From Bacillota bacterium (GTDB lineage Bacteria > Bacillota > Clostridia > Christensenellales > UMGS416), in assembly GCA_023410875.1 (NCBI GenBank), contig JAEYPH010000021.1:1-64000 (forward strand): 64,000 nucleotides of DNA, written 5' to 3'. The position numbers and the translations under genes were made by a program. Below are positions 53,540 to 62,197 of the stretch, piece after piece. Every line of letters starts with the position of its first letter. Position 1 is the first letter of the stretch. Below the pieces are notes generated by a model. The model saw only the letters and a program-made list of their open reading frames with translations, searched no databases and was not told the origin of the DNA.

Positions 53540-53568
53540 TTGACGGACGATTCACCGTTTGATAACAT
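53540..53568 (+). promoter_or_regulatory. Promoter of the TetR-kinase operon
   Basis: TTGACG (53540-53545) and TAACAT (53563-53568) are 17 bases apart. The -10 lies inside the operator palindrome that follows. Confidence 0.6.
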
Positions 53569-53589
53569 ACGTTATATAACGATTGTTAT
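53562..53589. promoter_or_regulatory. TetR-type operator (28-base near-perfect palindrome)
   Basis: The half-sites ATAACATACGTTAT and ATAACGATTGTTAT match as an inverted repeat at 12 of 14 positions. The site covers the -10 and ends next to the GAGGTG ribosome site of the TetR gene, so bound repressor would block transcription. It is also near the start of the divergent lipid kinase gene. Confidence 0.75.
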
Positions 53590-53600
53590 GAGGTGATGAC

Positions 53601-54182
53601 ATGCCTCCGACCAGGGAAGTCTCCAGGGAAGCGGTGCTGGAAGCCGCGCTGGACATCGTGCGCGGCGAGGGCCTGGGCGCCGTGACGGCCCGCAGCGTGG
53701 CCGCGCGGCTGCGCTGCTCCACCCAGCCCATCTACAGCCTTTTCGCCGGCATGAAGGAGCTGGTGGACGCAGCCTATGAGCGTGCCCAGCAAGAGGCCCT
53801 GGCAGCCATCCAAAGCTTCCGGCCCGAAGGCGTGCTGCCGGAGCTGCAGCCGGTGCTGGGGTTCTACAACCTGGCGAGGGAGCAGCCGCACCTGTACCGC
53901 GCGGTGTTCCTGTCGGGCTATGCCGAGGGCCCTTTGGCCATGGCACAGCTGGGGCCGGCCATGTTGGCCGAGCACCTGCCCAAAAGCCAGCGGCTGCGCA
54001 GCCTGGACGAGCAAGGCTTGGGGCGCGTGGCGCGCATGGTCACGGTGTTCGTGGCCGGGCTGGGGCTGCTGAGCGCCGGCGGCGATATTCCGCCGGACGA
54101 AGCCATGGCATTGACCGAGGCCATGTATCGCATGGCCGTAGCCGACGAGTTGGGCGCGCTGCAGCGCAGGAAGAAGGAGTGA
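53601..54182 (+). CDS. TetR-family transcriptional regulator
   Basis: A 193-residue repressor. The N-terminal helix-turn-helix is REAVLEAALDIVRGEGLGAVTARSVAARLRCSTQPIYSLFAGMKEL; the C-terminal domain includes LGFYNLAREQPHLYRAVFLSG, like TetR/WHG-type ligand-binding domains. It most likely represses its own promoter through the palindrome just upstream and thereby the kinase gene 5 bases downstream. The ligand is unknown. Confidence 0.9.
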   Translation: MPPTREVSREAVLEAALDIVRGEGLGAVTARSVAARLRCSTQPIYSLFAGMKELVDAAYERAQQEALAAIQSFRPEGVLPELQPVLGFYNLAREQPHLYRAVFLSGYAEGPLAMAQLGPAMLAEHLPKSQRLRSLDEQGLGRVARMVTVFVAGLGLLSAGGDIPPDEAMALTEAMYRMAVADELGALQRRKKE

Positions 54183-54187
54183 GTTTC

Positions 54188-55048
54188 ATGGAGGTATTGG
54201 GAGAACGGCTGGGCGTGGGCGCCAACGCCGAAGTGTACGCCTACGGCCCCGGCAAGGTCATCAAGCTGTTTTTCGATCGCGGGAGGGCCAACGGCATCGA
54301 ATGGGAATACCGCCGCACGCTGGCCGTGTGGCAGTTGGGGCTGCCCGTCCCCCAGCCCTTTGGCATCGTGGAGATCGGTGAGCGGCCGGGCCTGGTGTTG
54401 GAGTGCATCGACGGCCCTTCGCTGGCCGAGAGCCTCTTCGCCCACGGTGACACAGGCGCGCTGCTCTCCATGGCGCGCCTGCTGCACCGGGTGCACAGCG
54501 TGGTGCCGGAGCAGGCCCGCGCCACGGGATTGAAATCCCCCAAGGCCGAGCTGGCGTGGAAGACCTACAACAGCGGAGAACTGACCGGTGCCGAAAAACG
54601 CGCCATTGCCCACCGCCTGGCGGACTTGCCCGATGGGCAGCAGGTGTGCCACGGCGACTTTCACATGCTCAACGTGCTGATGCGCGGCGGGGAGCCGGTG
54701 CTCATCGACTGGCAGGGGGCCTTCCTGGGCGAAGCCGGGCTGGACGTCATGTGGATGCTGATGATCCTGCGCTACGCTGTGGTGCCCGAGGGGATGCTGC
54801 CACAGTCCCTCATCGACGCATTCTATGCCAGCCGCCACGACTTCGAGCGGGCGTTCTTCGAGGAATATAACAGGCTGACCGGCGTCACAATGGAGCAGGT
54901 GGAAGCGTGGTTTCTGCCGTGCGCGGTCAACAGGCTGTGCAGCGATCTGCTGCCGGCCGAGCATGATGCCGTGCTCGCAGAGATTAGGCGGCGCTGTGCC
55001 GCCAGCGCTGCGGATGCCCCAATGGTCGGCGTATCGGATTTGCCGTAA
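54188..55048 (+). CDS. APH-family phosphotransferase under TetR control
   Basis: A 286-residue kinase-fold protein: a short glycine-rich loop (ERLGVGANAEVYAYGPGKVIKLFF, with the ATP Lys), the catalytic loop VCHGDFHMLNVLM (Asp and Asn), and the metal-binding LIDWQGAFLGEAGLDVMWM. It is related to aminoglycoside/fructosamine kinases, but the substrate cannot be read. The ATG at 54188 has AAGGAG 8 bases upstream; a GTG at 54179 is less likely. Co-transcription with the TetR gene suggests an inducible, perhaps detoxifying, kinase (inference). Confidence 0.82.
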   Translation: MEVLGERLGVGANAEVYAYGPGKVIKLFFDRGRANGIEWEYRRTLAVWQLGLPVPQPFGIVEIGERPGLVLECIDGPSLAESLFAHGDTGALLSMARLLHRVHSVVPEQARATGLKSPKAELAWKTYNSGELTGAEKRAIAHRLADLPDGQQVCHGDFHMLNVLMRGGEPVLIDWQGAFLGEAGLDVMWMLMILRYAVVPEGMLPQSLIDAFYASRHDFERAFFEEYNRLTGVTMEQVEAWFLPCAVNRLCSDLLPAEHDAVLAEIRRRCAASAADAPMVGVSDLP

Positions 55049-55164
55049 ATGCCCGTCGGACACATTGACCGGCCCTCTGCGCCGTGGTAAGATTTGTGAA
55101 GTGGTATAGAGCAGTTGCTCCCGGTTCCACCCATACCGACACGACAGCCGAAGGGAGAATTTCT

Positions 55165-56559
55165 ATGGAGAATCCATTCAACGGCATTCAGCTCACGGTC
55201 AAAAACGTCCCCGCGCTGGACCCCGGTTTCATCCCGCTGGCCGGGCTCATCCGCCGGTTCCGCCAGAGCGCCGGGGAAGGCAGGCCCATTAAGATCGCTG
55301 TGGAGCGCGAGGGCGGGCAGATCTCGGTGTTCGAAATGTCTGTGCACGGCACCGAGGCCATGCGCCGGGCCGACGAACAGCTCGTGGAGCGCGTGGTGAA
55401 GACTCTGCTATGGGCCCGGGGCGGCTGGCGCGTGATCATCGCCGGCGACGATGGCCTGGCAGCCTTCATCAAAGCCGCTTATGCCGAGGGCGGCAGCCGC
55501 GCCTTCGACGCCAGGTTCATGGCCCGGGTATACGAGCGGCCCTTCGTGGTGCAGAGCATGGCCTATGACGCCGTGCCCCAGCCCAAGGACGCACCCAAGA
55601 GCATCGGCCGCCATCTGGACGGCTGCCGCATCGGCTTTGACGCCGGCGGCTCCGACCGCAAGGTCTCCGCGGTCATCGACGGCGAGGCCGTGTGGAGCGA
55701 GGAAGTCGTGTGGCATCCCAAGCTCAATTCCGACCCGGATTACCATTTCCAGGGCATCGTGGATGCCTTGCGCAGCGCCGCGGCTAAAATGCCCCGCGTG
55801 GACGCCATCGGCGTGAGCTCGGCGGGCATCTACATCGCCAACCGCACGATGGTGGCCAGCCTGTTCCTCAAGGTCAACGACGGTGATTTCGACAAGTATG
55901 TCAAGGACATCTACCTCAGGGCCGCCCGGGAACTGGGCGAGCACCTGCCCATCGAGGTGGCCAACGACGGCGACGTGACGGCGCTGGCCGGAGCCATGGA
56001 GCTGGAGGATACCAACGTGCTGGGCATCGCCATGGGCACCAGCCAGGCCGGCGGCTTCGTGGACGGCGGCGGCAACATCACCGGCTGGCTCAACGAACTG
56101 GCCTTCGTGCCGCTGGACGCCAACCCCGAGGCCATGGCCGACGAGTGGAGCGGCGACATCGGCTGCGGGGTCAAGTACTTCTCACAGGATGCGGTGATCA
56201 AGCTGGCCCCTGCGGCGGGCATCGAGCTGGCCCCCGCCGCCACCCCGGCGGAGAATCTCAAGGCTGTGCAGAAGCTCATGGAGCAGCGCGACGGGCGCGC
56301 CGTGGCCATCTATGAGAGCATCGGCTGCTATCTGGGCCACGCTCTGGCCTGGTACGCCGAATTCTACGACATGAAGCACGTGTTGCTGATGGGCCGCGTG
56401 ATGAGCGGCGATGGCGGCAGCATCCTGTTGGAGCAAACGCAGAAGACGCTGGACAGCGAATATCCCGACGTGGCGCGCAAGACCACGCTGCACCTGCCCG
56501 ACGAAGCCTCGCGGCGCATCGGCCAGTCGGTGGCCGCCGCCTCCCTGCCGCAAATATAA
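55165..56559 (+). CDS. ROK-like sugar-kinase-fold protein
   Basis: A 464-residue protein. After about 150 residues of its own, a ROK/ASKHA ATPase core appears: FDAGGSDRKVSAVIDGEAVW (phosphate-1-like), VDAIGVSSAGIYIANRTM, IEVANDGDVTALAGAM (catalytic Asp type), and GIAMGTSQAGGFVDGGGNI. The usual ROK zinc cysteine motif (CxCGxxGC) is not seen. It may phosphorylate a sugar or act as a regulator; it carries no DNA-binding domain. The start has an AAGGGAG site. It is followed by a PIG-L deacetylase, so the pair may handle an N-acetyl sugar. Confidence 0.72.
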   Translation: MENPFNGIQLTVKNVPALDPGFIPLAGLIRRFRQSAGEGRPIKIAVEREGGQISVFEMSVHGTEAMRRADEQLVERVVKTLLWARGGWRVIIAGDDGLAAFIKAAYAEGGSRAFDARFMARVYERPFVVQSMAYDAVPQPKDAPKSIGRHLDGCRIGFDAGGSDRKVSAVIDGEAVWSEEVVWHPKLNSDPDYHFQGIVDALRSAAAKMPRVDAIGVSSAGIYIANRTMVASLFLKVNDGDFDKYVKDIYLRAARELGEHLPIEVANDGDVTALAGAMELEDTNVLGIAMGTSQAGGFVDGGGNITGWLNELAFVPLDANPEAMADEWSGDIGCGVKYFSQDAVIKLAPAAGIELAPAATPAENLKAVQKLMEQRDGRAVAIYESIGCYLGHALAWYAEFYDMKHVLLMGRVMSGDGGSILLEQTQKTLDSEYPDVARKTTLHLPDEASRRIGQSVAAASLPQI

Positions 56560-56598
56560 AGTGTACCCCAAGCATTATTAGAAATGGAAGTGAACCGC

Positions 56599-57450
56599 AT
56601 GATCAAGTTCTCCAGAGCCGATGCCGAACTCTACATCCCCGACGGTGCTGAGCCGCAGGCCGCGCTGGCCTCCACGACCCACCTGGCCATCTCCGCCCAC
56701 CAGGACGACATCGAGATCATGGCCTATGGCGGCGCGCTGGAGTGCTTTGGCCGCAAGGACAAGCGCTTCTCGGCGGCGGTGGTCACCAACGGCGCCGGCA
56801 GCCCCCGCGACGGCCTCTACGCCGACTACACCGACGAGCAGATGCAGGCCATCCGCCGCGTGGAGCAGAAGAAGGCCGCCATGCTGGGCGACTACGCCGC
56901 CTGTGCGCTGCTCAACCACCCCAGCTCCGTGGTCAAGAACGGCAACGCCCGCGAGGTCATCGAGGACGTGAAGGCGCTGGTGCTGGCCACCAAGCCCAAG
57001 GTGCTCTACACCCACAACCCCGCTGACAAGCACGACACCCACGTGGCCGTGCTGCTGCGGGTGATCGCCGCCCTCAGGGAGCTGGACCCCGCCGACCGGC
57101 CGGAGCGCCTGTACGGGTGCGAGGTGTGGCGCTCGCTGGACTGGCTCAATGACGATGAAAAGACGGTGTTCGATGTGTCCGGCCATCCGGCGCTGGGCAT
57201 GGCGCTGCTGGGTGTGTTCGATTCACAGGTGGCCGGCGGCAAGCGCTACGACCTGGCCTCGGCCGGGCGGCGCGTGGCCAACGCGACCTTCTACGCCTCC
57301 CACGGCGTGGACACCATGGACGCCGCCATCTACGGCCTGGACCTCACCTCGCTCATGGAAGGCGGCGACGTGCAGGAATACATCCAGGGCTACATCGATC
57401 GCTTCGCGTCCGACGTGAAGAAGCGGATACAGGCAATGTCGGCAAAGTAA
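56599..57450 (+). CDS. PIG-L family deacetylase
   Basis: A 283-residue zinc-dependent N-deacetylase of the PIG-L/LmbE type. The first motif is SAHQDDIE (His and Asp-Asp) and the second is THNPADKHDTHVAV with the distal His ligands. Relatives remove acetyl from N-acetylglucosamine derivatives. ATG 56599 has GGAAGTG upstream; the ATG 15 bases earlier has no ribosome site. It lies 39 bases after the ROK-like gene. Confidence 0.85.
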   Translation: MIKFSRADAELYIPDGAEPQAALASTTHLAISAHQDDIEIMAYGGALECFGRKDKRFSAAVVTNGAGSPRDGLYADYTDEQMQAIRRVEQKKAAMLGDYAACALLNHPSSVVKNGNAREVIEDVKALVLATKPKVLYTHNPADKHDTHVAVLLRVIAALRELDPADRPERLYGCEVWRSLDWLNDDEKTVFDVSGHPALGMALLGVFDSQVAGGKRYDLASAGRRVANATFYASHGVDTMDAAIYGLDLTSLMEGGDVQEYIQGYIDRFASDVKKRIQAMSAK

Positions 57451-57479
57451 GGGGAAGCAATACCACAAATCACTACAAG

Positions 57480-57516
57480 AGGGCGTCGAACTTCACAAGC
57501 TCGACGCCCTTCCTTC
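57480..57516. terminator. Hairpin between convergent genes
   Basis: A perfect 10-base-pair stem (AGGGCGTCGA with TCGACGCCCT) with an 11-base loop, then TCCTTC. It lies 30 bases after the deacetylase stop and before the GNAT 3' end. Confidence 0.65.
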
Positions 57517-57539
57517 ATGGTATAGCCATTGTTATCAAT

Positions 57540-57992
57540 TCATGGATCTATGACGTCAGCAGCCAGTATGACCAGCCCTTCAAGTTCCTCAAAGCCCGCC
57601 TTGCGATAGAAGCCATAGGCCGGAGCCGTACGCTCGGTGTTCAGCAGAATGGCTGGGATTCCCCTTTGCCTAAGATCGTCCCTGATGGCGTTCATCAATT
57701 GTGTGCCAATGCCCTGCCCCTGCAGACCGGCATCCACAAAGTATTCATCGATATAGTATTCCTCACCGCGGATCCATGGTTTGAGGAAGCCGATGCTGGC
57801 GCCGACGATGTCGCCGCCGGCCAAGGCCACATAGCCCAGAAAGTTGCTGTTGCGGCTGTGGCGCTGCAGGAATTCCTCCACGGCCTGGGGCCGCTCCCAA
57901 GTTTCATTCCACGGCTCTCTGGAGAACACCTTGCGATACAGATCAGCACAGCCGGATAGATGCTCCGGCGCATAAGCAACGACGGTGATCAT
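57540..57992 (-). CDS. GNAT-family acetyltransferase
   Basis: A 150-residue acetyl-CoA-dependent acetyltransferase. The acetyl-CoA-binding motif A is EYFVDAGLQGQGIGTQLMNAI (Q/RxxGxG/A), preceded by NFLGYVALAGGDIVGASIGF. The substrate is unknown. It follows the ChbG-like gene by 12 bases in the same direction, so the two are probably co-transcribed. Confidence 0.88.
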   Translation of the reverse strand: MITVVAYAPEHLSGCADLYRKVFSREPWNETWERPQAVEEFLQRHSRNSNFLGYVALAGGDIVGASIGFLKPWIRGEEYYIDEYFVDAGLQGQGIGTQLMNAIRDDLRQRGIPAILLNTERTAPAYGFYRKAGFEELEGLVILAADVIDP

Positions 57993-58004
57993 AGGCGCTT
58001 CCTC

Positions 58005-58787
58005 TCACCGGTGCAGCAGGCTTAGGGCCTCCCGCAGCGTCACCGGCACGATGTTGTGTTCCTCAAAATAGCGCAGCACCATGGGGTCGCTGAGCGCCCA
58101 GCGGTCTTCTTCCCTCTCCTGGGCTACGGTGTCGCCGTCATAGCCGGGGTGCCCCAGCGCTCGCATCTCGACGGAATCGAAGGCCGGATGGCCCAGGTGC
58201 ACGGCATAAACACCGGGCTGCAGGCCCTCCAGCTTGGCGATCAGGCGTTCGGAGGCGGTGGCGCCCGGCGCCTGCCACGGCAGGCTGGGCACTTCTCCCA
58301 TTCCATAGATCAGGCCGTGCCCGGCGCACCATTCGCGCACAGCGTTCTCCAGCCCGTCTATCGCCCACGTGAACAACATGTGGTCGTCGGCAAAGTAGAT
58401 GTCCAGGCCATAGCTGCGGGCCAGGCCCAGCTGCGCGTCCATCTCCAGCAGGATTTCATCGATGGAGGGATGGGCGTCCCTCAGCGCCTGGGTGGTCTGG
58501 TAGAGCCAGCCGTTCTCATCCACGATGGTGGGCACCTGCTCCCTGGGAGCCACGGGCCCCCACTTCACGCTGTCCCACTCGGCGTTCATCGTCAGGTGCA
58601 GCCCCATGCAGAAGCCCGCTTCCCCGCGGAACCAACGGGCGGCTTCCTCTGCCTTGCCGCAGGTCATCATGATGACGCCGTTGCGCAGCATGCCCTTTTC
58701 GTATCCTTCCACGAAGGCACGGTTGGCAGAATCGTTGCTGCCGATGTCGTCGGCCTTGGTCACCAGGTAAATCGCATCGTTTGTCAT
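58005..58787 (-). CDS. ChbG/HpnK-type carbohydrate deacetylase
   Basis: A 260-residue protein of the YdjC/ChbG family, metal-dependent deacetylases of N-acetylated sugars. Metal-binding segments are VTKADDIGSNDSANRA (Asp), GLHLTMNAEWD (His pair), and YFADDHMLFTWAI (Asp-Asp-His). Compared with E. coli ChbG the loop composition differs, so the substrate is open. With the PIG-L gene nearby (57 kb) the region has two deacetylase types. Confidence 0.82.
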   Translation of the reverse strand: MTNDAIYLVTKADDIGSNDSANRAFVEGYEKGMLRNGVIMMTCGKAEEAARWFRGEAGFCMGLHLTMNAEWDSVKWGPVAPREQVPTIVDENGWLYQTTQALRDAHPSIDEILLEMDAQLGLARSYGLDIYFADDHMLFTWAIDGLENAVREWCAGHGLIYGMGEVPSLPWQAPGATASERLIAKLEGLQPGVYAVHLGHPAFDSVEMRALGHPGYDGDTVAQEREEDRWALSDPMVLRYFEEHNIVPVTLREALSLLHR

Positions 58788-58969
58788 ATTAGCTCCCCCG
58801 CGCTTAGCGGAATCTTTATAGGCATCTATGAAAATGAAGTATCATCAGAACCGACCGACGGTTCATCCGGCGGGAGGAAACCCAAGATCAGGTGGGAGAT
58901 GTTGAAAGACCCGCCAGCAGGCGATCTTTCACCTTTCAGAAAACATGGCATGGGATCAAAAAGCGGAAT

Positions 58970-58999
58970 ATTGTCTGACGACGGTTATCGTCAGACAAT
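58970..58999. promoter_or_regulatory. 12-base-pair perfect palindrome upstream of the ChbG gene
   Basis: ATTGTCTGACGA and TCGTCAGACAAT are separated by 6 bases. The spot is about 180 bases upstream of the ChbG-like start, in a gap (58788-59058) that has a second hairpin (GAAAGA ... TCTTTC, 58904-58930). Too far from any stop to be an obvious terminator; an operator or leader hairpin is possible. Confidence 0.4.
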
Positions 59000-59028
59000 A
59001 AACGATACCATGCGCAAGCAATCCAAAT

Positions 59029-59056
59029 CGCCGGCGGTGTAACAGCACCGTCGGCG
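59029..59056 (-). terminator. Hairpin after the ribBA stop
   Basis: CGCCGGCGGTG pairs with CACCGTCGGCG (one G-T type mismatch), 3 bases after the stop codon; the T-tail on the minus strand is short (ATTTGGATT). Confidence 0.5.
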
Positions 59057-59058
59057 AA

Positions 59059-60237
59059 TCAGCGAAACAGATGTCCCATCTTCTCTTCCTTGGTCTCAAA
59101 ATACCGCCGGTTGATGGCGTTGGGCTGCATGATCAGCGGCACGCGCTCCACAACCTCTATGCCGTGGCCGCGGATGCCCACGAGCTTCTTGGGGTTGTTG
59201 GTCATGAGCCGCAGGCGGCGCGCGCCCAGATCGCTCAATATCTGCGCGCCGATGCCATAGTCCCGCAAATCCGCCGGGAAACCCAGAGCCAGGTTGGCCT
59301 CCTCGGTGTCCAGCCCTTGCTCCTGCAGGTGATAGGCCTTTATCTTGTTGATGAGGCCTATGCCCCGGCCCTCCTGGCGCAGATAGAGCAGGATGCCGCA
59401 ACCTTCAGCCTCGATGGCCGTCAGAGCGCTGGCCAGCTGCTCGCCGCAATCGCACTTGAGCGAATGGAAGGCGTCGCCGGTCAGGCATTCCGAGTGCACG
59501 CGCACGAGCACGTCGTCCTCAGGGCCGAAGGAACCCTTGACCAACGCCACGTGGTGCTCGCCGTTGAGGCGGTTCACATAGCCCACCATGCGGAAGTCGC
59601 CGTAGGCGGTGGGCAGGTTGGCCTCGGCTTCCCGGGTCACATAGGTGTCGCGCTCCCGCCGCCAGGCGATCAAATCCTCCACCGACACCACAGGCAGGCT
59701 GTGCTCGCTGGCCAGCGCCTCCAACTGTGCCCCGAAAGCCGGCGCTCCCTGCTCGTCCAGCGCCTCGCACACGACGGCCACGGCCTGCAGACCCGCCGCC
59801 GCGCACAGGTCCACTGCGGCCTCGGCCCGAGCGGCCTTGCGCAGCACGCCGCCGTGCACCGTAGCCAACAGGAACACGTTGCCCGGCGTCGTGAACACAT
59901 CCAGCGGCGCGTCGGCGTCCAACAGCAGGTCGATCGTGTTGGCGCGGCCCTCGGCGCTGAAGCCGCCGCCGTCGGCCGCGTCCACCGAGGCGAAGTAGGG
60001 CCCCCGGTGCCCGCCGCCCAAGCGGCCCACAGCCATCTCCTCCAGCCGGGGCTGGGGGATGGCCGCGCACAGCGGCCCGCGGCCGTGGTTCATAAGCCAG
60101 GCCACCGCCTCGCGGCCGGCGCGCTCCGCCGGCACCATCAGCGTGCCCTGGGCCCATTCGCCGGCATCATCCACCAGCAGCACCGGCGCGCCCTGGCGCA
60201 CCCGCTCCAACACATTGCCTATACTCGTCAAGGTCAT
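59059..60237 (-). CDS. ribBA: RibBA-type protein: GTP cyclohydrolase II with degenerate RibB domain
   Basis: A 392-residue riboflavin-synthesis protein. The C-terminal GTP cyclohydrolase II (about 200-390) is intact: zinc motif SECLTGDAFHSLKCDCG, QEGRGIGLINKIKAY and LRLMTNNPKK. The N-terminal 3,4-dihydroxybutanone-4-phosphate synthase half has lost its signature acidic loop: where DDEDRENEGD is expected it reads DDAGEWAQGT, and GGHTEA is AARAEA. So only the GTP step is expected to work. ATG 60237 was chosen as the start; the frame is open upstream. Other rib genes are not nearby. Confidence 0.85.
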   Translation of the reverse strand: MTLTSIGNVLERVRQGAPVLLVDDAGEWAQGTLMVPAERAGREAVAWLMNHGRGPLCAAIPQPRLEEMAVGRLGGGHRGPYFASVDAADGGGFSAEGRANTIDLLLDADAPLDVFTTPGNVFLLATVHGGVLRKAARAEAAVDLCAAAGLQAVAVVCEALDEQGAPAFGAQLEALASEHSLPVVSVEDLIAWRRERDTYVTREAEANLPTAYGDFRMVGYVNRLNGEHHVALVKGSFGPEDDVLVRVHSECLTGDAFHSLKCDCGEQLASALTAIEAEGCGILLYLRQEGRGIGLINKIKAYHLQEQGLDTEEANLALGFPADLRDYGIGAQILSDLGARRLRLMTNNPKKLVGIRGHGIEVVERVPLIMQPNAINRRYFETKEEKMGHLFR

Positions 60238-60253
60238 ATCCTGGTTCCTTTGC

Positions 60254-61210
60254 TCATTCTTTGGCGCGGTCCCGGGCCAGCATCGCCGCGCCGACGATGC
60301 CGGCGTCATTGCCCAGCGTGGCCAGCACGATATCCGGCCGGTATCCCTCGGGGCCCACCATGCGTTCCCCCACCCGCCGGCGCAGCGGCTGCAGCAGGAA
60401 GTCGCCGGCAGCGCTCAACCCCCCGCCGATGGCGATGGCCTCGGGCTCGAACACATTGACCAGCGACACGATGCCCATGGCCAGCGCGTCGATGAAGTCG
60501 TCGAAGATGCGCAGCGCGTCCGCATCGCCGTCGCGAGCGCAGTCGATGACGGTCTTGGCCGTGATGGCATCCAGGCTGCCGGCAGCCCGCAGGATGGCAC
60601 CGTCTGGGTGGGCCTGCGCCGCGCGGCGCCCCTCGCGGATCAGCGCCGTGGCCGACGCATACTGCTCCAGGCAGCCGCGGTTGCCGCAGGCGCACATCTC
60701 GCCGCGCCACACCAGCGTGATGTGGCCCAGCTCGCCGCCGCAGCCGTGGGCGCCGGAGAAGATGCGCCCGTCGATGATGACGCCGCCGCCCACGCCGGTG
60801 CCCAGCGTCAGCAGGATGCCGTGGCGGTAGCCAGCCATGGAGCCGGCGGCCACCTCGCCCAGCGCTGCCACGTTGGCGTCGTTGTCCACGGACACCGGCG
60901 CGCCCAGCAGGGCCGCCAGCTCGTCGGCCAGCGGCACGTCCTGCCAGGCCAGGTTGCTGGCCAGCAGCACCACGCCCCGCGCCGCATCGATGGAGCCCGG
61001 TGACGCCACGCCAACAGCTGTGATGTCCGCCCAGGCCAGTTCTTCACCTTCTACCAAGCCACGGCACAGCGCCGCCATGTCCGCAAGAATTTGCTCCCGC
61101 GGCCGTCCGGCGCCGGTGGGCACGCTGCGGGCGCGCAGCATGCGCCCGGTCTCGTCACAGATGCCCGCGGCGATCTTCGTACCGCCCAAATCCACGCCGA
61201 TTGTCCACAT
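60254..61210 (-). CDS. glcK: ROK-family glucokinase
   Basis: A 318-residue sugar kinase. Phosphate-binding loop VDLGGTKIAAGICD, the catalytic Asp in VDNDANVAALGE, TLGTGVGGGVIIDG, and GAHGCGGELGHITL; the zinc-binding motif is CACGNRGCLEQYAS. It phosphorylates glucose (or a related hexose) with ATP in the cytoplasm. One base separates it from the hprK stop, so both are in one operon; glucokinase and HPr kinase together link glucose entry to catabolite control. Confidence 0.92.
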   Translation of the reverse strand: MWTIGVDLGGTKIAAGICDETGRMLRARSVPTGAGRPREQILADMAALCRGLVEGEELAWADITAVGVASPGSIDAARGVVLLASNLAWQDVPLADELAALLGAPVSVDNDANVAALGEVAAGSMAGYRHGILLTLGTGVGGGVIIDGRIFSGAHGCGGELGHITLVWRGEMCACGNRGCLEQYASATALIREGRRAAQAHPDGAILRAAGSLDAITAKTVIDCARDGDADALRIFDDFIDALAMGIVSLVNVFEPEAIAIGGGLSAAGDFLLQPLRRRVGERMVGPEGYRPDIVLATLGNDAGIVGAAMLARDRAKE

Positions 61211-61211
61211 A

Positions 61212-62144
61212 TCAGATCCCCCCCAGGCCGCCGATGCGCTCGTTGATGCGGCGGTGCAGCTCCAAAGCCGAGTTGTAGCCCATGTTCTTAAGCCTCTGAT
61301 TGCGGGCGGCTACTTCCATGACGATGGCCAGGTTGCGCCCCGGCATCACCGGCAGCACGACCTTGGGCATCTTCACGTCCAGCAGATCCTCGGTGTTGTC
61401 TTCCAACCCCAGGCGGTCATATTGCTTGGAGTTGTCCCACATCTCCAGCTCGGCCACCATGTCGATGGGCTTCTGCAGCATGACCGAACCGATGCCAAAC
61501 ATCTGGCGTACGTCGATGATGCCGATGCCCCGCACCTCCATGAAGTGGCGCACGTTCTCCGGAGACGCGCCGATCAGCTGGTCGCGGCCGATGCGGCAGA
61601 TTTCCACAACGTCGTCGGCCACCAGGCGGTGGCCCCGGTGCATCAGCTCCAGCGCCGTTTCCGATTTGCCGATGCCGCTCTCGCCGGTGATCATGACGCC
61701 CACGCCGGCGATGTCCAGCAGTGTGCCATGGCGGGTGATGCGCGGAGCCAGCATGATGTCCAGATAGGCAAAGGCGGCCACCATGAGCTTGTTGGTGATC
61801 AGCCTGCTGCGGAACACCAGGTGGCCATACTGGGCGGCCAGCTCCAGCAGCTCCGCCGGCGGCTGCATGTTGCGGCTCAGAATCACGCACGGGAACGGGT
61901 GCTGCATCAGCCTGTCCAGCGCCTCGCGGCGCCGGGTCGCGTCCAGCGCCTCGGTCAGATAGGTCATCTCCTGCTTGCCGATGACCTGCACGCGGTCCGA
62001 CGCGAAGTAATCGAAGAAGCCGGTCAGCTGCAGCCCCGGCCGGTTGACGTTGGACGTGGCGACCTCGAAGCGGTCGCTCTGGTTGCCCACCAGAACCTCC
62101 AGCTCCAGCGCCTTGATGAATTCCGATACCTTCAGCTGTGCCAT
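61212..62144 (-). CDS. hprK: HPr kinase/phosphorylase
   Basis: A 310-residue enzyme that phosphorylates Ser46 of HPr in response to ATP and fructose-1,6-bisphosphate and so controls CcpA-type catabolite repression. Walker A is GESGIGKSETALELM; LVADDVVEI and the signature MEVRGIGIIDVRQMFG follow, as does AVMEVAARNQRLKNMG-like C-terminal sequence. The N-terminal domain (1-130) is of family type. Start: ATG 62144 (MAQLKVSEF). It is typical of Firmicutes, which supports the host assignment. Confidence 0.96.
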   Translation of the reverse strand: MAQLKVSEFIKALELEVLVGNQSDRFEVATSNVNRPGLQLTGFFDYFASDRVQVIGKQEMTYLTEALDATRRREALDRLMQHPFPCVILSRNMQPPAELLELAAQYGHLVFRSRLITNKLMVAAFAYLDIMLAPRITRHGTLLDIAGVGVMITGESGIGKSETALELMHRGHRLVADDVVEICRIGRDQLIGASPENVRHFMEVRGIGIIDVRQMFGIGSVMLQKPIDMVAELEMWDNSKQYDRLGLEDNTEDLLDVKMPKVVLPVMPGRNLAIVMEVAARNQRLKNMGYNSALELHRRINERIGGLGGI

Positions 62145-62197
62145 CGTTACTCCCTTGCCTTTTCGCCTGCGGTGCTGCGGCACCTTGGCGATTTTAA

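Noticed and set aside
59071..60459. 462-codon open frame on the plus strand
   Set aside because: Antisense to ribBA and glcK; low-complexity translation.
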